DNA from: Herbinix luporum
GTDB taxonomy: Bacteria; Bacillota; Clostridia; Lachnospirales; Lachnospiraceae
Direction of reading: 5' to 3'
Assembly (NCBI RefSeq): GCF_900070325.1
Contig: NZ_LN879430.1
Location: 2,518,501-2,582,500 of the forward strand
DNA: 64,000 nucleotides
Numbering within the stretch: the stretch's first letter is position 1; every line of letters begins with the position of its first letter. Below the pieces are notes generated by a model. That model was given only the letters and a program-made list of their open reading frames with translations. It was not told the DNA's origin and made no database searches. Positions 8,378 through 17,570 of the stretch are shown here, one piece after another. The position numbers and the translations under genes are program-made.

Positions 8378-10825
8378 TTAAACTTCCGGTTTAAATCTCT
8401 TTAATCTTAAAGCATTAGTTACCACCGATACTGAGCTTAAACTCATGGCAGCACCGGCTATCATAGGGTTTAACAAGGGACCGCCAAAAATATAAAGGAT
8501 GCCCATGGCTATAGGTATTCCTATGGTATTATAAGCAAATGCCCAGAATAAATTCTCTTTAATATTGCCAATGGTACTCCTACTTAACTGTATTGCTGTG
8601 GGAACATCCATTAAATCACTTCTCATAAGAACAATATCTGCAGATTCCATGGCCACATCGGTACCGGAGCCTATGGCAATACCAATATCCGCTTGAGCTA
8701 GGGCCGGGGCATCGTTAATTCCGTCTCCTACCATGGCAACCTTCCTACCCTTAGATTGAAGTTCTTTTACTTTGTCCGCCTTATCCTGGGGCAGTACTTC
8801 CGCTAAAACCCTATCAATTCCCACCTGCCTTGCTATGGCTTGGGCTGTTTTTTTATTATCTCCGGTAATCATAGTAACCTCTATCCCCATCCTATGGAGG
8901 CTTTCAATAGCTCTTTTACTGGATTCTTTTACAGTATCAGCTACGGCTACAATGCCGGCCAGCTTACCGGATATAGCAATATACATGGGAGTCTTTCCCT
9001 CATCTGCTAACTTATCAGATATTTGTTCCCAATTTTCCAGATTAATTTTTCTTTCAGTCATCAGTTTTCGATTACCCAGAAGGACCTGATTTTCATCTAT
9101 GGTTACTTCTATTCCATGACCCGGTATAGCCATAAAATCAGTAACATTTACTGTATCAATACCCATATCATTAGCAAAGTCAACAATAGCTTCTCCCAAA
9201 GGATGCTCCGATCCTTTTTCTGCTGAAGCTGATATTTTTAGAAGTTCTTCCTTGCTGATATTATCTGCGGTAAAAACATCGGTAACCTTTGGTCTTCCTT
9301 CTGTAATAGTCCCCGTCTTGTCAAAGACAACTGTATTAATCTTATGAGCAGTTTCTAGGGCTTCACCACTTTTAATAAGCACCCCGTGTTCTGCTCCTTT
9401 ACCGGTTCCCACCATAATAGCAGTAGGTGTTGCTAGTCCTAAGGCACAAGGACAGGCTATTACCAGTACCGAAATAAAAATGGTTAGGGCAAAGATTACA
9501 CTTTCTCCTCCTATAATATACCAAGCTAACCCCGCCAGTAAGGCTAAGATTATAACAATGGGAACAAAGTAACCTGATATAATATCTGCCATCTTGGCTA
9601 TGGGAGCCTTAGATCCTTGAGCCTCCTCAACCAGTTTAATAATTTGTGCCAGGGTAGTGTCTTTTCCCACCCTTGTTGCCCTATACCTAATGCTTCCATT
9701 TTTATTAATACTGGCACCTATTACAGTATCTCCCGCATGTTTTTCTACAGGTATACTCTCACCGGTCAGCATAGACTCATCCACGGAGGTAGTACCGCTT
9801 ATTACTATACCATCTACCGGCAGCTTTTCACCGGGTTTTACTACAATAATATCTCCTACTTCAACCTCATCTATGGCAATATTAAGCTCCCTGTCCTCTC
9901 TGATAATGGTGGCTGTCTTAGGGGCTAAACCCATAAGTTTTTTTATAGCTTCTGAGGTTTTACCCTTAGATACAGTCTCAAAATACTTACCAAGGGTTAT
10001 TAATGTAAGAATAACAGCGGCAGACTCAAAGTACAATTCCATGGCATAAGATCCATCCCCTTGTAATATTTGAACAGTTGCAAATATACCGTATATTACG
10101 GCAGCACTGGTGCCTATGGCTATTAAAGAATCCATATTGGGACTACCCTTTAGCAAGGTCTTAAATCCTACCAGATAATACTTATACCCCACTGCAATCA
10201 CCGGTAAAGTTAGTACTAGCTGTGCTATGGCAAAAGCTGCCGGATTAATCATGGGATCAAGAAATCTAGGTAAAGGAAGTCCTATCATATGGCCCATAGA
10301 AATATATAAAAGGGGTACTGTACAAATCAGGGATATTATAAATCTTTGCCATAAGGATTTTTTTGCCTTTAATTTATTATCCCTATCAGAATCCATGGCT
10401 GATTCTACATCTTGTGCCTTATAGCCCGCTTTTTTAACGGCATTTTTTATATCAGACAGCCTAATTATTGAAGGCTCATAATTTATGGTTAATCTTTCTG
10501 TAGCCAGATTTACTTTTGCCTGGGATATTCCCTCTAACTTACCTACAGCCCTTTCTACGGCTTTGGCACAGGCTGCACAAGTCATTCCTTCTATCTTTAA
10601 TGTTTTAGCAACAGTCTCCCTTACTGCCTTGTAGCCTGCTTTATCTACGGCATTTTGTATTGTTTCTACATTGATTTTATTCTCGTCATATTCTACGGTC
10701 AGCTTTTCTGTAGTCAGGTTTACTTTTGCCTGGGATATTCCCTCTAGCTTACCTACGGCCCGTTCTACGGCCCTGGCACAGGCTGCACAGGTCATGCCTT
10801 CTATTTTTAATGTTTTATTTGCCAT
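8378..10825 (-). CDS. copA: Cu(I)-exporting P1B-type ATPase CopA
   Basis: An 815-aa copper efflux pump of the inner membrane. Two N-terminal HMA domains carry GMTCAACA (Cys13/Cys16 and Cys83/Cys86); their sequences are nearly the same, indicating internal duplication. Then come the membrane helices, an actuator loop with MLTGESIPV, the transport-site motif [13 protein letters not shown], the phosphorylation motif DKTGT, the nucleotide-binding HPLGEAI, the hinge [14 protein letters not shown], and two final helices. CPC plus the YN and MxxSS motifs in the last helices fit group 1B-1 Cu(I) specificity. GGAGGAATTA precedes the ATG. It lies between csoR and copZ and is expected to be induced by copper through CsoR. 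Confidence 0.97.
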   Translation of the reverse strand: MANKTLKIEGMTCAACARAVERAVGKLEGISQAKVNLTTEKLTVEYDENKINVETIQNAVDKAGYKAVRETVAKTLKIEGMTCAACAKAVERAVGKLEGISQAKVNLATERLTINYEPSIIRLSDIKNAVKKAGYKAQDVESAMDSDRDNKLKAKKSLWQRFIISLICTVPLLYISMGHMIGLPLPRFLDPMINPAAFAIAQLVLTLPVIAVGYKYYLVGFKTLLKGSPNMDSLIAIGTSAAVIYGIFATVQILQGDGSYAMELYFESAAVILTLITLGKYFETVSKGKTSEAIKKLMGLAPKTATIIREDRELNIAIDEVEVGDIIVVKPGEKLPVDGIVISGTTSVDESMLTGESIPVEKHAGDTVIGASINKNGSIRYRATRVGKDTTLAQIIKLVEEAQGSKAPIAKMADIISGYFVPIVIILALLAGLAWYIIGGESVIFALTIFISVLVIACPCALGLATPTAIMVGTGKGAEHGVLIKSGEALETAHKINTVVFDKTGTITEGRPKVTDVFTADNISKEELLKISASAEKGSEHPLGEAIVDFANDMGIDTVNVTDFMAIPGHGIEVTIDENQVLLGNRKLMTERKINLENWEQISDKLADEGKTPMYIAISGKLAGIVAVADTVKESSKRAIESLHRMGIEVTMITGDNKKTAQAIARQVGIDRVLAEVLPQDKADKVKELQSKGRKVAMVGDGINDAPALAQADIGIAIGSGTDVAMESADIVLMRSDLMDVPTAIQLSRSTIGNIKENLFWAFAYNTIGIPIAMGILYIFGGPLLNPMIAGAAMSLSSVSVVTNALRLKRFKPEV

Positions 10826-10848
10826 ATTAATTCCTCCTTCCCGGCCTT

Positions 10849-11115
10849 TTACTTTCCGGTAATTTTAGATAATATATCTATAATTTCATCTATCTTTTCA
10901 CTACCTTGATTATGCTCAAATGCTTCCTTTACACAATGGTACATATGTTGCTTTAATATTAAAAGATTTGCTTTTTTTAATAAAGCTTGTGCAGCTATAA
11001 CCTGGTTAGATACATCTACACAGTATCTTTCCTCTTCAATCATATTTATTGCCGCATCAATCTGACCTTTTGCAGTTTTTAATGCAAATACAGCTTTCTT
11101 TTTCTCATTATTCAT
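10849..11115 (-). CDS. csoR: Copper-sensing repressor CsoR
   Basis: An 88-aa all-helical repressor of the CsoR/RcnR family. The Cu(I) ligands are conserved with exact family spacing: Cys32, His57 and Cys61 (25 and 4 residues apart, as in the Mycobacterium protein 36/61/65). In the apo form CsoR binds a GC-rich palindrome, and Cu(I) releases it. A matching palindrome lies about 110 bases upstream, so autoregulation is expected. The start ATG lacks a strong ribosome binding site of its own. A seven-codon frame (11135 down to 11112, MTLVLKI) has AAGG six bases before its ATG, and its TGA overlaps the csoR ATG, suggesting translational coupling. Confidence 0.93.
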   Translation of the reverse strand: MNNEKKKAVFALKTAKGQIDAAINMIEEERYCVDVSNQVIAAQALLKKANLLILKQHMYHCVKEAFEHNQGSEKIDEIIDILSKITGK

Positions 11116-11225
11116 ATCTTTAATACAAGGGTCATTTAGAACCTTGTAAACACTCCTTTCTAAAAAGTCAAAGCTTATAATTATATTTTTAATTATCCAA
11201 ATCTTTTATGTAAATTAAAAATCTA

Positions 11226-11256
11226 TGCTATACCCCTCCCATAGGGGGGTATAGCA
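11226..11256. promoter_or_regulatory. CsoR-type operator palindrome
   Basis: Arms TGCTATACCCC (11226-11236) and GGGGTATAGCA (11246-11256) form an exact 11-bp inverted repeat with a C-rich then G-rich centre. This is the known CsoR operator pattern, TACCC...GGGTA. It begins directly after the -10 box of the promoter. Confidence 0.9.
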
Positions 11257-11285
11257 ATTATACTTCTAAGGTTTATATATGTCAA
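11257..11285 (-). promoter_or_regulatory. Consensus promoter of the csoR-copA-copZ operon
   Basis: On the minus strand, TTGACA (11280-11285) and TATAAT (11257-11262) are exact consensus with a 17-base spacer. The operator abuts the -10 box on its downstream side, so bound CsoR would cover the transcription start. Confidence 0.9.
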
Positions 11286-11385
11286 CTATTTTTATATTTA
11301 TTTTTGCCATAAGGCTTATTTGAATAAATCTAGGCAATTTGTGTAACTATGAAATAATAAAGATAAATAAGGAGGATTACTGCAT

Positions 11386-11670
11386 ATGGAATCCAATAAA
11401 TATACTTGTCCCGTCTGCAAAAGCAAGAATCTTTTTTTAAAGCATGAAGCCAGTTATATTTACTCCTATGTCTTAGATTCCGATGCTCCGGGATTAAAAA
11501 ACTCTTTAATTTTCTCTCCCTTTTTATACGATAAGAGGGAACAGACATCTTCTAAGGACTATATAGAATGTGAAAAATGTAATACCAGATTACCCATAGA
11601 TTTGCTATATAAGACCCTAGACAAAAACTTTAGTAATAAAACCGAGAATAAAGCTGATTATATTATTTAA
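11386..11670 (+). CDS. Small zinc-ribbon-like protein
   Basis: A 94-aa protein with two cysteine pairs, CPVC (residues 8-11) and CEKC (about 62-65), consistent with a zinc ribbon whose knuckles are about 50 residues apart. The intervening part is aromatic and hydroxyl-rich (YIYSYVLDSD). The C-terminus is Lys/Asn-rich. There is no membrane segment or signal peptide. AAGGAGG lies before the ATG, and the frame has coding character up to the stop. It stands alone between the divergent copper operon and azlC. Specific function is unknown. Zinc-ribbon proteins of this size commonly act in nucleic-acid or protein contacts, but nothing here decides it. Confidence 0.75.
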   Translation: MESNKYTCPVCKSKNLFLKHEASYIYSYVLDSDAPGLKNSLIFSPFLYDKREQTSSKDYIECEKCNTRLPIDLLYKTLDKNFSNKTENKADYII

Positions 11671-11706
11671 TGCAAGATACACCAGTTATAATATATGATT
11701 TTAGAT

Positions 11707-11735
11707 TTGCAAAATATCTGACTCTATATTATAAT
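11707..11735 (+). promoter_or_regulatory. Probable promoter for azlC-azlD
   Basis: TTGCAA (11707-11712) and TATAAT (11730-11735) are separated by 17 bases and lie about 58 bases before the azlC start. Confidence 0.7.
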
Positions 11736-11792
11736 ACTTTTTATAATTAACGTATTACAGTGCTCAAGACTCAAAAGAAAAGGAGAATTATA

Positions 11793-12491
11793 TTGAAGAA
11801 TCATAAAGCAGCCCTAAAGGCTGCTCTTTATCATACCATTCCTGTACTGTCAGGCTATATAGTTCTTGGAACCGCATATGGAATCCTTATGAACAACCAA
11901 GGATTTTCTTTATTATGGACCATATTTTCTAGTGTTTTTATTTATGCCGGCTCCATGCAGTTTGTTACTGTTGCCCTATTAGCCTCCGGTTTTGATCTTT
12001 TAGGGGCATTTTTAATGGCATTAATGGTAAATGCTCGCCATCTATTTTACGGTATCTCCTTCCTAAAAAAATATAAAAATATGGGACTCATAAAACCATA
12101 CCTTATTTTTTCCCTGACAGACGAAACTTTTTCCCTACTCTGTAATGTCATTCCCCCGGCAGGTGTCCCTGCAAAATGGTTGTATTTTTACATATCTTTC
12201 TTAAATCATTTGTATTGGATAGCAGGATCCATTTTAGGAGGCTTAATCGGGGGCTTACTTCAATTTAAACTCAGAGGCCTAGAGTTTGTATTGACGGCTT
12301 TATTTACAGTAATATTTATAGATCAATGGCGAAAGGTAAAAAATCATATCCCCACCCTTATTGGTGTATTTAGTGCCCTTATCTGCCGATTTATTTTTGG
12401 TGCCTCTAATTTTATTATTCCTTCAATGATTGTCATTCTTTTGTTATTAACTTTTATAAAGGAGCCTTTAGAAAGGAGCATTCCAAAGTGA
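11793..12491 (+). CDS. azlC: AzlC family branched-chain amino acid exporter, large subunit
   Basis: A multi-span membrane protein (232 aa) of the AzlC family. With AzlD it forms a two-component exporter of branched-chain amino acids and analogues such as azaleucine. Family features seen are the N-terminal IPVLSGYIVLGTAYGIL, the FIYAGSMQFV motif near residue 50, and MVNARHLFYG near residue 80. An in-frame GTG lies at 11760, but AAAGGAGA sits six bases before the TTG at 11793, which is therefore taken as start. The stop overlaps the azlD start by four bases (GTGA), so the two are translationally coupled. Confidence 0.92.
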   Translation: MKNHKAALKAALYHTIPVLSGYIVLGTAYGILMNNQGFSLLWTIFSSVFIYAGSMQFVTVALLASGFDLLGAFLMALMVNARHLFYGISFLKKYKNMGLIKPYLIFSLTDETFSLLCNVIPPAGVPAKWLYFYISFLNHLYWIAGSILGGLIGGLLQFKLRGLEFVLTALFTVIFIDQWRKVKNHIPTLIGVFSALICRFIFGASNFIIPSMIVILLLLTFIKEPLERSIPK

Positions 12492-12823
12492 ATTACACCA
12501 GTACCCAGTTGTTCATATTTTTTAGCCTGGTCAGTCTTGCCACCATCCTTACCAGATTTCTTCCCTTTATTTTATTTCCTGAGAATAGAAAGATACCCAA
12601 ATACATAAAATACCTGTCTGACTTTCTCCCTTATACAATTATAGGTATGCTGCTGGTATACTGTCTTAAAGATATTTCCTTTAGCAGGGCCCCCTATGCT
12701 ATACCGGAAACAATAAGCCTTGCCCTACTTTGTGCCCTTCATATATGGAAGAAAAACACCTTTTTAAGTATTGGCTGCGGATCTTTACTCTATGTCATAT
12801 TAATAAATTTTATCTTTGTATAA
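12488..12823 (+). CDS. azlD: AzlD family branched-chain amino acid exporter, small subunit
   Basis: A 111-aa protein with four predicted hydrophobic segments and the family motif TRFLPFILFP at about residues 22-31. AzlD pairs with AzlC in the membrane to export branched-chain amino acids. It starts with GTG overlapping the azlC stop, with AAGGAG nine bases upstream. The gene is followed by a hairpin shared with the converging HD-GYP gene. Confidence 0.92.
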   Translation: MNYTSTQLFIFFSLVSLATILTRFLPFILFPENRKIPKYIKYLSDFLPYTIIGMLLVYCLKDISFSRAPYAIPETISLALLCALHIWKKNTFLSIGCGSLLYVILINFIFV

Positions 12824-12851
12824 TATGGTTATATTAATCTTAAGCAATAAA

Positions 12852-12886
12852 AAAACCGGCATTCTAAGATAGGAAGAATACCGGTT
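12852..12886. terminator. Terminator between azlD and the converging HD-GYP gene
   Basis: Thirteen-base arms AAACCGGCATTCT and AGAATACCGGTTT have one mismatch. The minus-strand side runs into TTTTTTATTGC, a good U-tract for the HD-GYP gene. The plus-strand tail (TTTATACTTG) is weaker. Confidence 0.8.
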
Positions 12887-12913
12887 TATACTTGTATATA
12901 AGCTTTATTTAAT

Positions 12914-13987
12914 TTATAAAATCGAATCTATAGTTAAATCTTTCTCTTTTGATAAATCAATATGGATATCGCCGCAGCGAATCACCGGCCTTGATAGAGC
13001 CCGCTTGTTAATCATAATAACCTCTCCTTCACGGCCATCACTTAGCCGTACCGAATTATGAAGATAAGAGTGGATAATCTTCTCTAAGAATACCATAAGA
13101 TAGCCGGAATCGAACTTTAAAAAGCCGTCATGTTCAAACCTTTCCACCACGTCAAAGGGACATATGGCCTTTCTATATCTTCTGTTACAAGTCATTGCGT
13201 CATATACATCAGCTATGGCAACTATCTTAGAATAGTTCTCTATCTCTTCACCGGTTAAGCCATTGGGATATCCGGAACCGTCACACCGTTCATGATGAAG
13301 TAGTGCAGAATGTTTAATCCGAACATCTAGATTTAAATCTTTTAAAACATGATATCCCTTAATTGTGTGAAGTTTTGCCTCTTCATATTCCTTTGCAGTA
13401 AGTTTTCCTGCTTTTGTAAGTATTTCTTGGGGAATTAGCAGCTTCCCTATATCATGAAATAATCCTGCCAATGTAATTATCTTTGTCTCTTCATTGGACA
13501 TTTTTAACCAGCCGGCAAAAATATTACATATAAGGGATACATTTAGAGAATGAACATAGGTTAAATCATCATAATCCCGAATACCATGAAGCATCTCCAA
13601 TATATGTACTCCATTTCGGCCTTCTTTAAGAATCAGGCCTATATCTGTCAAGATACCTTCAATATCTACTTTGCTATCACCGGTTAACATTTTATCAAAA
13701 ATATCTTTTACCTTTTCGATAAATTCATTATATTTAAGATTAAAATTCTTGAATTCCGGTGTATTTCTAAGGGCTGCTATATAGGTTTCTTCCCTTTGGT
13801 CCTCATCTGAAGGATCATTTTTATAGACAAATAATCCATGTACGTTAAAGAAACGTAGCTTGGTAATCATCCTATCATCAAGCTTTGATCCTTTTTTTAT
13901 AATCAATTGGTCATCATAAGAATATATATCTGCAGCTACTATCATACCGCTTATAGCTTGGTGCGTTCTTATCCTTATTGCTTCCAT
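12914..13987 (-). CDS. HD-GYP domain phosphodiesterase (paralogue 1)
   Basis: A 357-aa cytoplasmic protein. HD-GYP domains hydrolyse cyclic-di-GMP, in some members related cyclic dinucleotides. The central domain has FHDIGKLLIPQEIL, LHTIKGYHVL, then HHERCDGSGYPNGL and IADVYDAMT, so the metal-binding and GYP motifs are intact. The N-terminal about 55 residues (GMIVAADIYS...LIIKKG) resemble the short beta domain often preceding HD-GYP, and the C-terminus ends with a conserved segment around GEVIMINKRALSRPVI. A possible GTG at 13996 is in frame, but GGGGTGA precedes the ATG at 13987, and the paralogue at 33620 aligns from that residue. Nearby genes give no hint of the signal. Confidence 0.9.
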   Translation of the reverse strand: MEAIRIRTHQAISGMIVAADIYSYDDQLIIKKGSKLDDRMITKLRFFNVHGLFVYKNDPSDEDQREETYIAALRNTPEFKNFNLKYNEFIEKVKDIFDKMLTGDSKVDIEGILTDIGLILKEGRNGVHILEMLHGIRDYDDLTYVHSLNVSLICNIFAGWLKMSNEETKIITLAGLFHDIGKLLIPQEILTKAGKLTAKEYEEAKLHTIKGYHVLKDLNLDVRIKHSALLHHERCDGSGYPNGLTGEEIENYSKIVAIADVYDAMTCNRRYRKAICPFDVVERFEHDGFLKFDSGYLMVFLEKIIHSYLHNSVRLSDGREGEVIMINKRALSRPVIRCGDIHIDLSKEKDLTIDSIL

Positions 13988-14046
13988 CTTTCTCACCCCA
14001 ACTTTATATTAGCTTTAAATAAGATACCTTGTCCTTAAATTTATTA

Positions 14047-14694
14047 CTACAAATCCATAATTATATCATAAACATCATCTACGGTAGTGGCAATATGATC
14101 CGCCCCCGCCTCCAATAACTCTTCCTTGCTGCCAAAACCATATAAGACACCTATGGAAGCAATTCCTACTGCCTTAGCTCCTATTATGTCATATTTTCTG
14201 TCTCCAACCATAACGACCCTGTCAAGATCGGTTATAGAATTTCGTTCAAGTGCATACCTAATTACAGCTTCTTTATTATCCCTACTACTATCAAAGGAGG
14301 CTCCGCAAATATCATCAAAATAATGTTCTAAGTGGAAACTTTCTAATACCTTAACAGCCAACTCTTCCGGTTTTGAAGTAGCCACAATCAGATATTTTCC
14401 TGCCTGTTTTAGTCTGGTAAGAAGGCTTTCCATACCATTATAAAGTTCATTTTGATATATTCCTTTCTCACCATAGTACTCCCTATATTTTGCTACAGCA
14501 GCCTCTGCTTCCTCATCATTAAATCCATAAAACTCCTTAAATCCATCTCTTATGGGAGGTCCGATATGCTTTGTTAGACTATCTAAATCATCAATATAAA
14601 TACCCATTGCTTGTAAGGCATATTGTATTGATTTTGTTATTCCCTCCTTAGGGTTGGTAATTGTTCCGTCTAAGTCAATCAAAACGTAGTCCAT
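14047..14694 (-). CDS. HAD family hydrolase, phosphoglycolate phosphatase/PpaX-like
   Basis: A 215-aa haloacid dehalogenase superfamily phosphatase. The nucleophile motif is DLDGTITNP (Asp7 and Asp9), motif II is the TSKP region near residue 108, and the metal-binding motif IV is VMVGDRKYDIIGA near 160. A helical cap domain inserted after motif I (about residues 20-80) places it with the Gph/PpaX/YjjG-type group. The substrate could be phosphoglycolate, pyrophosphate or a nucleotide monophosphate; sequence alone does not decide. It lies downstream of the DUF951 gene on the same strand with a 25-base gap, and precedes the HD-GYP gene. Confidence 0.88.
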   Translation of the reverse strand: MDYVLIDLDGTITNPKEGITKSIQYALQAMGIYIDDLDSLTKHIGPPIRDGFKEFYGFNDEEAEAAVAKYREYYGEKGIYQNELYNGMESLLTRLKQAGKYLIVATSKPEELAVKVLESFHLEHYFDDICGASFDSSRDNKEAVIRYALERNSITDLDRVVMVGDRKYDIIGAKAVGIASIGVLYGFGSKEELLEAGADHIATTVDDVYDIIMDL

Positions 14695-14719
14695 TGTTCA
14701 ATCCTTTCCCTTATCTATT

Positions 14720-14917
14720 CTATAATCTTTTATCCGTCTCTGGTTTTTTAACTTGCTTAATGCTTTTTTCAACTTGTTTTCTTGGGATCATAATCTGGTG
14801 TCCACATCCCATGCATCTTAATCTGAAATCCATACCTGTCCGTAAAATTTCCCATTCACTATTTCCACAGGGATGAGGTTTTTTTAACCTTATTATCTCA
14901 CCGACATTAAGATCCAT
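14720..14917 (-). CDS. DUF951 family small protein
   Basis: A 65-aa protein of the DUF951 family, widespread in Firmicutes. Recognisable features are the start DLNVGEIIRLKKPHPCG, the central GMDFRLRCMGCG and the sequence IPRKQVEK. Three cysteines (one after KPHP and two in CMGC) suggest a metal site. The longer frame opening at 14968 is not used: AGGAGGGATAAGA lies directly before the ATG at 14917. The function of the family is unknown. It sits just upstream of the HAD phosphatase gene. Confidence 0.9.
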   Translation of the reverse strand: MDLNVGEIIRLKKPHPCGNSEWEILRTGMDFRLRCMGCGHQIMIPRKQVEKSIKQVKKPETDKRL

Positions 14918-15182
14918 TCTTATCCCTCCTGTTGAGCATTTATTTCTAACAATAAACTTTGTAACCATAGTATACCATATTACTTAAATTATTAAAATCA
15001 ATAAATTTATATTGCATTTTATATCCATATATTGTAGTATTGTTATAGGCATTACATGGTTTTTAAAACTACATTACATAGATTTGACTTCCTTAGCCGT
15101 ATAAAAATAAATTGAATTGCAAAAAATAATATTCACAATTACTAATAATCTAGTGATTTTTAAATAGAAAGGAGCTGGCATA

Positions 15183-15854
15183 ATGAAAAAAAAGATTATT
15201 AAAGCAAAAGATCCCGCCAGTGCAGTAACTCATTTTATCGGGACCTTAATGGCAATCTTTGCGGCAACCCCCCTTTTAATAAAGGCTGCTGCTAACCCCG
15301 GTTATATCCATATTATTTCCTTGGGGATATTTATTATCAGCATGATATTATTATATCTTGCAAGTACAATATATCATACCCTGAATATTTCGGAAAAAGT
15401 CAATAGAAGACTTAGAAAATTTGATCACATGATGATTTATTTATTAATAGCAGGTACCTATACCCCCATATGTACAATTGCCTTAGGCGATACTGTGGGT
15501 ATTTCACTTCTTATCATAATATGGACTTTGGCTATTATAGGTATAGTAATAACCGGGTTTTTTATTAACTGTCCAAAATGGATTTCCTCTGTGATATATA
15601 TAGCTATGGGTTGGATTTGTGTCTTGGCATTTACTAAAATTATAAATTCTCTACCTTCTGCTGCCTTTAACTGGCTTTTAGCCGGAGGAATTATTTATAC
15701 TATCGGAGGGGTTATATATGCCCTAAAACTTCCCCTCTTTAATAAAAGACATAAATATTTTGGTTCCCATGAACTCTTCCATCTTTTTGTTATGGGAGGC
15801 AGCTTTTGTCATTTTATTTTAATGTATAGATATATTGCTGCCATGCCTAAATAA
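15183..15854 (+). CDS. Hemolysin III family (PAQR/TrhA-like) membrane protein
   Basis: A 223-aa protein with seven hydrophobic segments, of the hemolysin III/PAQR superfamily. Conserved family residues appear as DPASAVTHFIGT at the N-terminus, STIYHTL near residue 65, KFDHMMIYLLIAGTYTP near 82-98, and the C-terminal SHELFHLFVMGGSFCHF. The Ser, His and Asp residues in these segments form the predicted zinc site of the PAQR core. Bacterial TrhA/YqfA members have been linked to membrane homeostasis; the hemolysin name is historical. AAAGGAGCTGGCATA precedes the ATG. It is a single-gene unit between the DUF951 gene (divergent) and pgi (convergent). Confidence 0.92.
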   Translation: MKKKIIKAKDPASAVTHFIGTLMAIFAATPLLIKAAANPGYIHIISLGIFIISMILLYLASTIYHTLNISEKVNRRLRKFDHMMIYLLIAGTYTPICTIALGDTVGISLLIIIWTLAIIGIVITGFFINCPKWISSVIYIAMGWICVLAFTKIINSLPSAAFNWLLAGGIIYTIGGVIYALKLPLFNKRHKYFGSHELFHLFVMGGSFCHFILMYRYIAAMPK

Positions 15855-15859
15855 CAATA

Positions 15860-15882
15860 TCGCCCCTTTTTTCAAGGGGCGA
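15860..15882. terminator. Hairpin after the hemolysin III gene
   Basis: A nine-base stem TCGCCCCTT/AAGGGGCGA has a five-base loop and starts six bases past the stop codon. No clear T-tract follows on either strand, so termination is plausible but not certain. Confidence 0.5.
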
Positions 15883-15897
15883 ATTGTCATATCTATG

Positions 15898-16023
15898 TTA
15901 AGCAGCCGAATATTTCTGGTAAGGTATCAAGGCAGTAATCTGTTCACACTCAGTAAGAGGTAAAAAGGGATTCGGTTGCGAATAATCAAAGATATGTACC
16001 CTATCCCATTTTACTGCCCTACT
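15898..16023 (-). pseudogene. Possible gene remnant, 41 codons with no start
   Basis: A minus-strand frame open between two stops encodes a protein-like tail that includes KWDRVHIFDYSQPNPF and ends ALIPYQKYSAA. It lacks ATG, GTG or TTG at a plausible position and has no ribosome binding site. Its base composition is less AT-rich than the intergenic DNA around it. It may be the 3' end of a decayed gene. I do not recognise the family, and chance openness of 41 codons cannot be excluded. Confidence 0.25.
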
Positions 16024-16101
16024 TTACCGAATTATAAGTTTTACTGTTATCACTATCATTATACTCTCATTTTACTTTATTGTGACTTAAGTAATTAACA
16101 A

Positions 16102-17463
16102 TTATTCCTGTCCCTCTAGTCTTTTTAGTAATTCCTCCCGTTGGGTTTCATAACCCGGTTTTCCAAGAAGGGCAAACATATTCCTCTTATAGCTTTCCAC
16201 TCCGGGCTGATCAAAAGGATTTACCCCAAGCAAATATCCGCTAATACCACAGGCAAATTCAAAGAAATAAAATAATTGTCCCAGGTAATATTCATTCTGC
16301 ATAGGTAGATTTACTAAAAGATTTGGTACATTACCGTCAGTATGGGCAAGAAGGGTTCCTTTCATGGCACTTTTATTGATAAAATCAACACTCTTTCCTG
16401 CCAAATAATTTAAACCGTCTAAGTCTACCTCTTCTTCCTCTATAATAATTTCTGATGAGGAATTTTCAATATTTACTATGGTTTCAAATAATGTACGCTG
16501 GCCATCCTGTATAAATTGACCCATGGAATGTAAGTCTGTGGTAAAATCTACGGAAGCAGGATAGATACCTTTTTGATCCTTTCCTTCACTTTCACCGTAA
16601 AGTTGCTTCCACCATTCCGATACATAATGAAGGGACGGTTCATAGTTTACCAAGATTTCTATAGTCTTACCTTTTTTAAGAAGGATATTTCTGATTGCAG
16701 CATATAAAAGAGAATCATTTTCTTCATATGGGGCTTCTAGACAATGTTTTCTCATGCTGGCGGCACCTTCCATAAGTTTTGCAATATCGGCACCACTTAC
16801 AGCTATGGGCAGTAGTCCTACCGCTGTAAGTACAGAAAAGCGACCCCCTATATCATCAGGTACAACAAAACTTTCATACCCTTCTGAAGTAGCTAAATTC
16901 TTTAGGGCTCCCTTGGACTTATCAGTAGTAGCATAAATTCTTTTTGCCGCCTCCTCTTTTCCATACTTATCTATTAATAACTTTTTGAATATGCGAAAAG
17001 CGATGGCCGGTTCTGTGGTAGTACCTGATTTACTGATAACATTAATAGAAAAATCCCTGTCTCCTATTACATCCCTTAGATGATTCATATAGGTACTGCT
17101 GATATTATTACCTACAAAGTAAATCTCAGGTGTCTTTCTAATCTCCTTTGATACACTATTATAAAAACTATGTCTCAAAAATTCTATGGCAGCCCTGGCT
17201 CCTAAATAGGATCCTCCTATACCTATTACCAATAAAACATCAGAATCTGCCTTAATTTTTTCAGCTGCCTTCTGAATTTTGTTAAATTCATCTTTATCAT
17301 AATTAATGGGAAGATCTATCCACCCAAGATAATCTGATCCAGGTCCCATACCACTTATAAGCTGTTCTTTTGCCATCTGGACAGCTTTTTTCATCATCTC
17401 AACTTCAGTGGGACTTATAAACTTTTTTGCAGCAGAATAATCAAAACTTAGCTTACTTGACAT
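16102..17463 (-). CDS. pgi: Glucose-6-phosphate isomerase
   Basis: A 453-aa cytoplasmic enzyme interconverting glucose-6-phosphate and fructose-6-phosphate in glycolysis. Signatures seen are [17 protein letters not shown] near residue 80, [16 protein letters not shown] near 140, the catalytic [14 protein letters not shown] near 205-220, and [14 protein letters not shown] near the C-terminus. The length is that of the short Firmicutes-type enzyme. It has its own transcription unit on the minus strand, with the membrane/coiled-coil gene 107 bases upstream. Confidence 0.97.
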   Translation of the reverse strand: MSSKLSFDYSAAKKFISPTEVEMMKKAVQMAKEQLISGMGPGSDYLGWIDLPINYDKDEFNKIQKAAEKIKADSDVLLVIGIGGSYLGARAAIEFLRHSFYNSVSKEIRKTPEIYFVGNNISSTYMNHLRDVIGDRDFSINVISKSGTTTEPAIAFRIFKKLLIDKYGKEEAAKRIYATTDKSKGALKNLATSEGYESFVVPDDIGGRFSVLTAVGLLPIAVSGADIAKLMEGAASMRKHCLEAPYEENDSLLYAAIRNILLKKGKTIEILVNYEPSLHYVSEWWKQLYGESEGKDQKGIYPASVDFTTDLHSMGQFIQDGQRTLFETIVNIENSSSEIIIEEEEVDLDGLNYLAGKSVDFINKSAMKGTLLAHTDGNVPNLLVNLPMQNEYYLGQLFYFFEFACGISGYLLGVNPFDQPGVESYKRNMFALLGKPGYETQREELLKRLEGQE

Positions 17464-17570
17464 AACTCCCTCTCCTTTTTTTCTTATATATTAGCAAACT
17501 AAGTCTTAATAATCAATCATTTATTCTGCTTAATTATGCTTTTATTTTGCTGTGTTCATATATAACCCTT

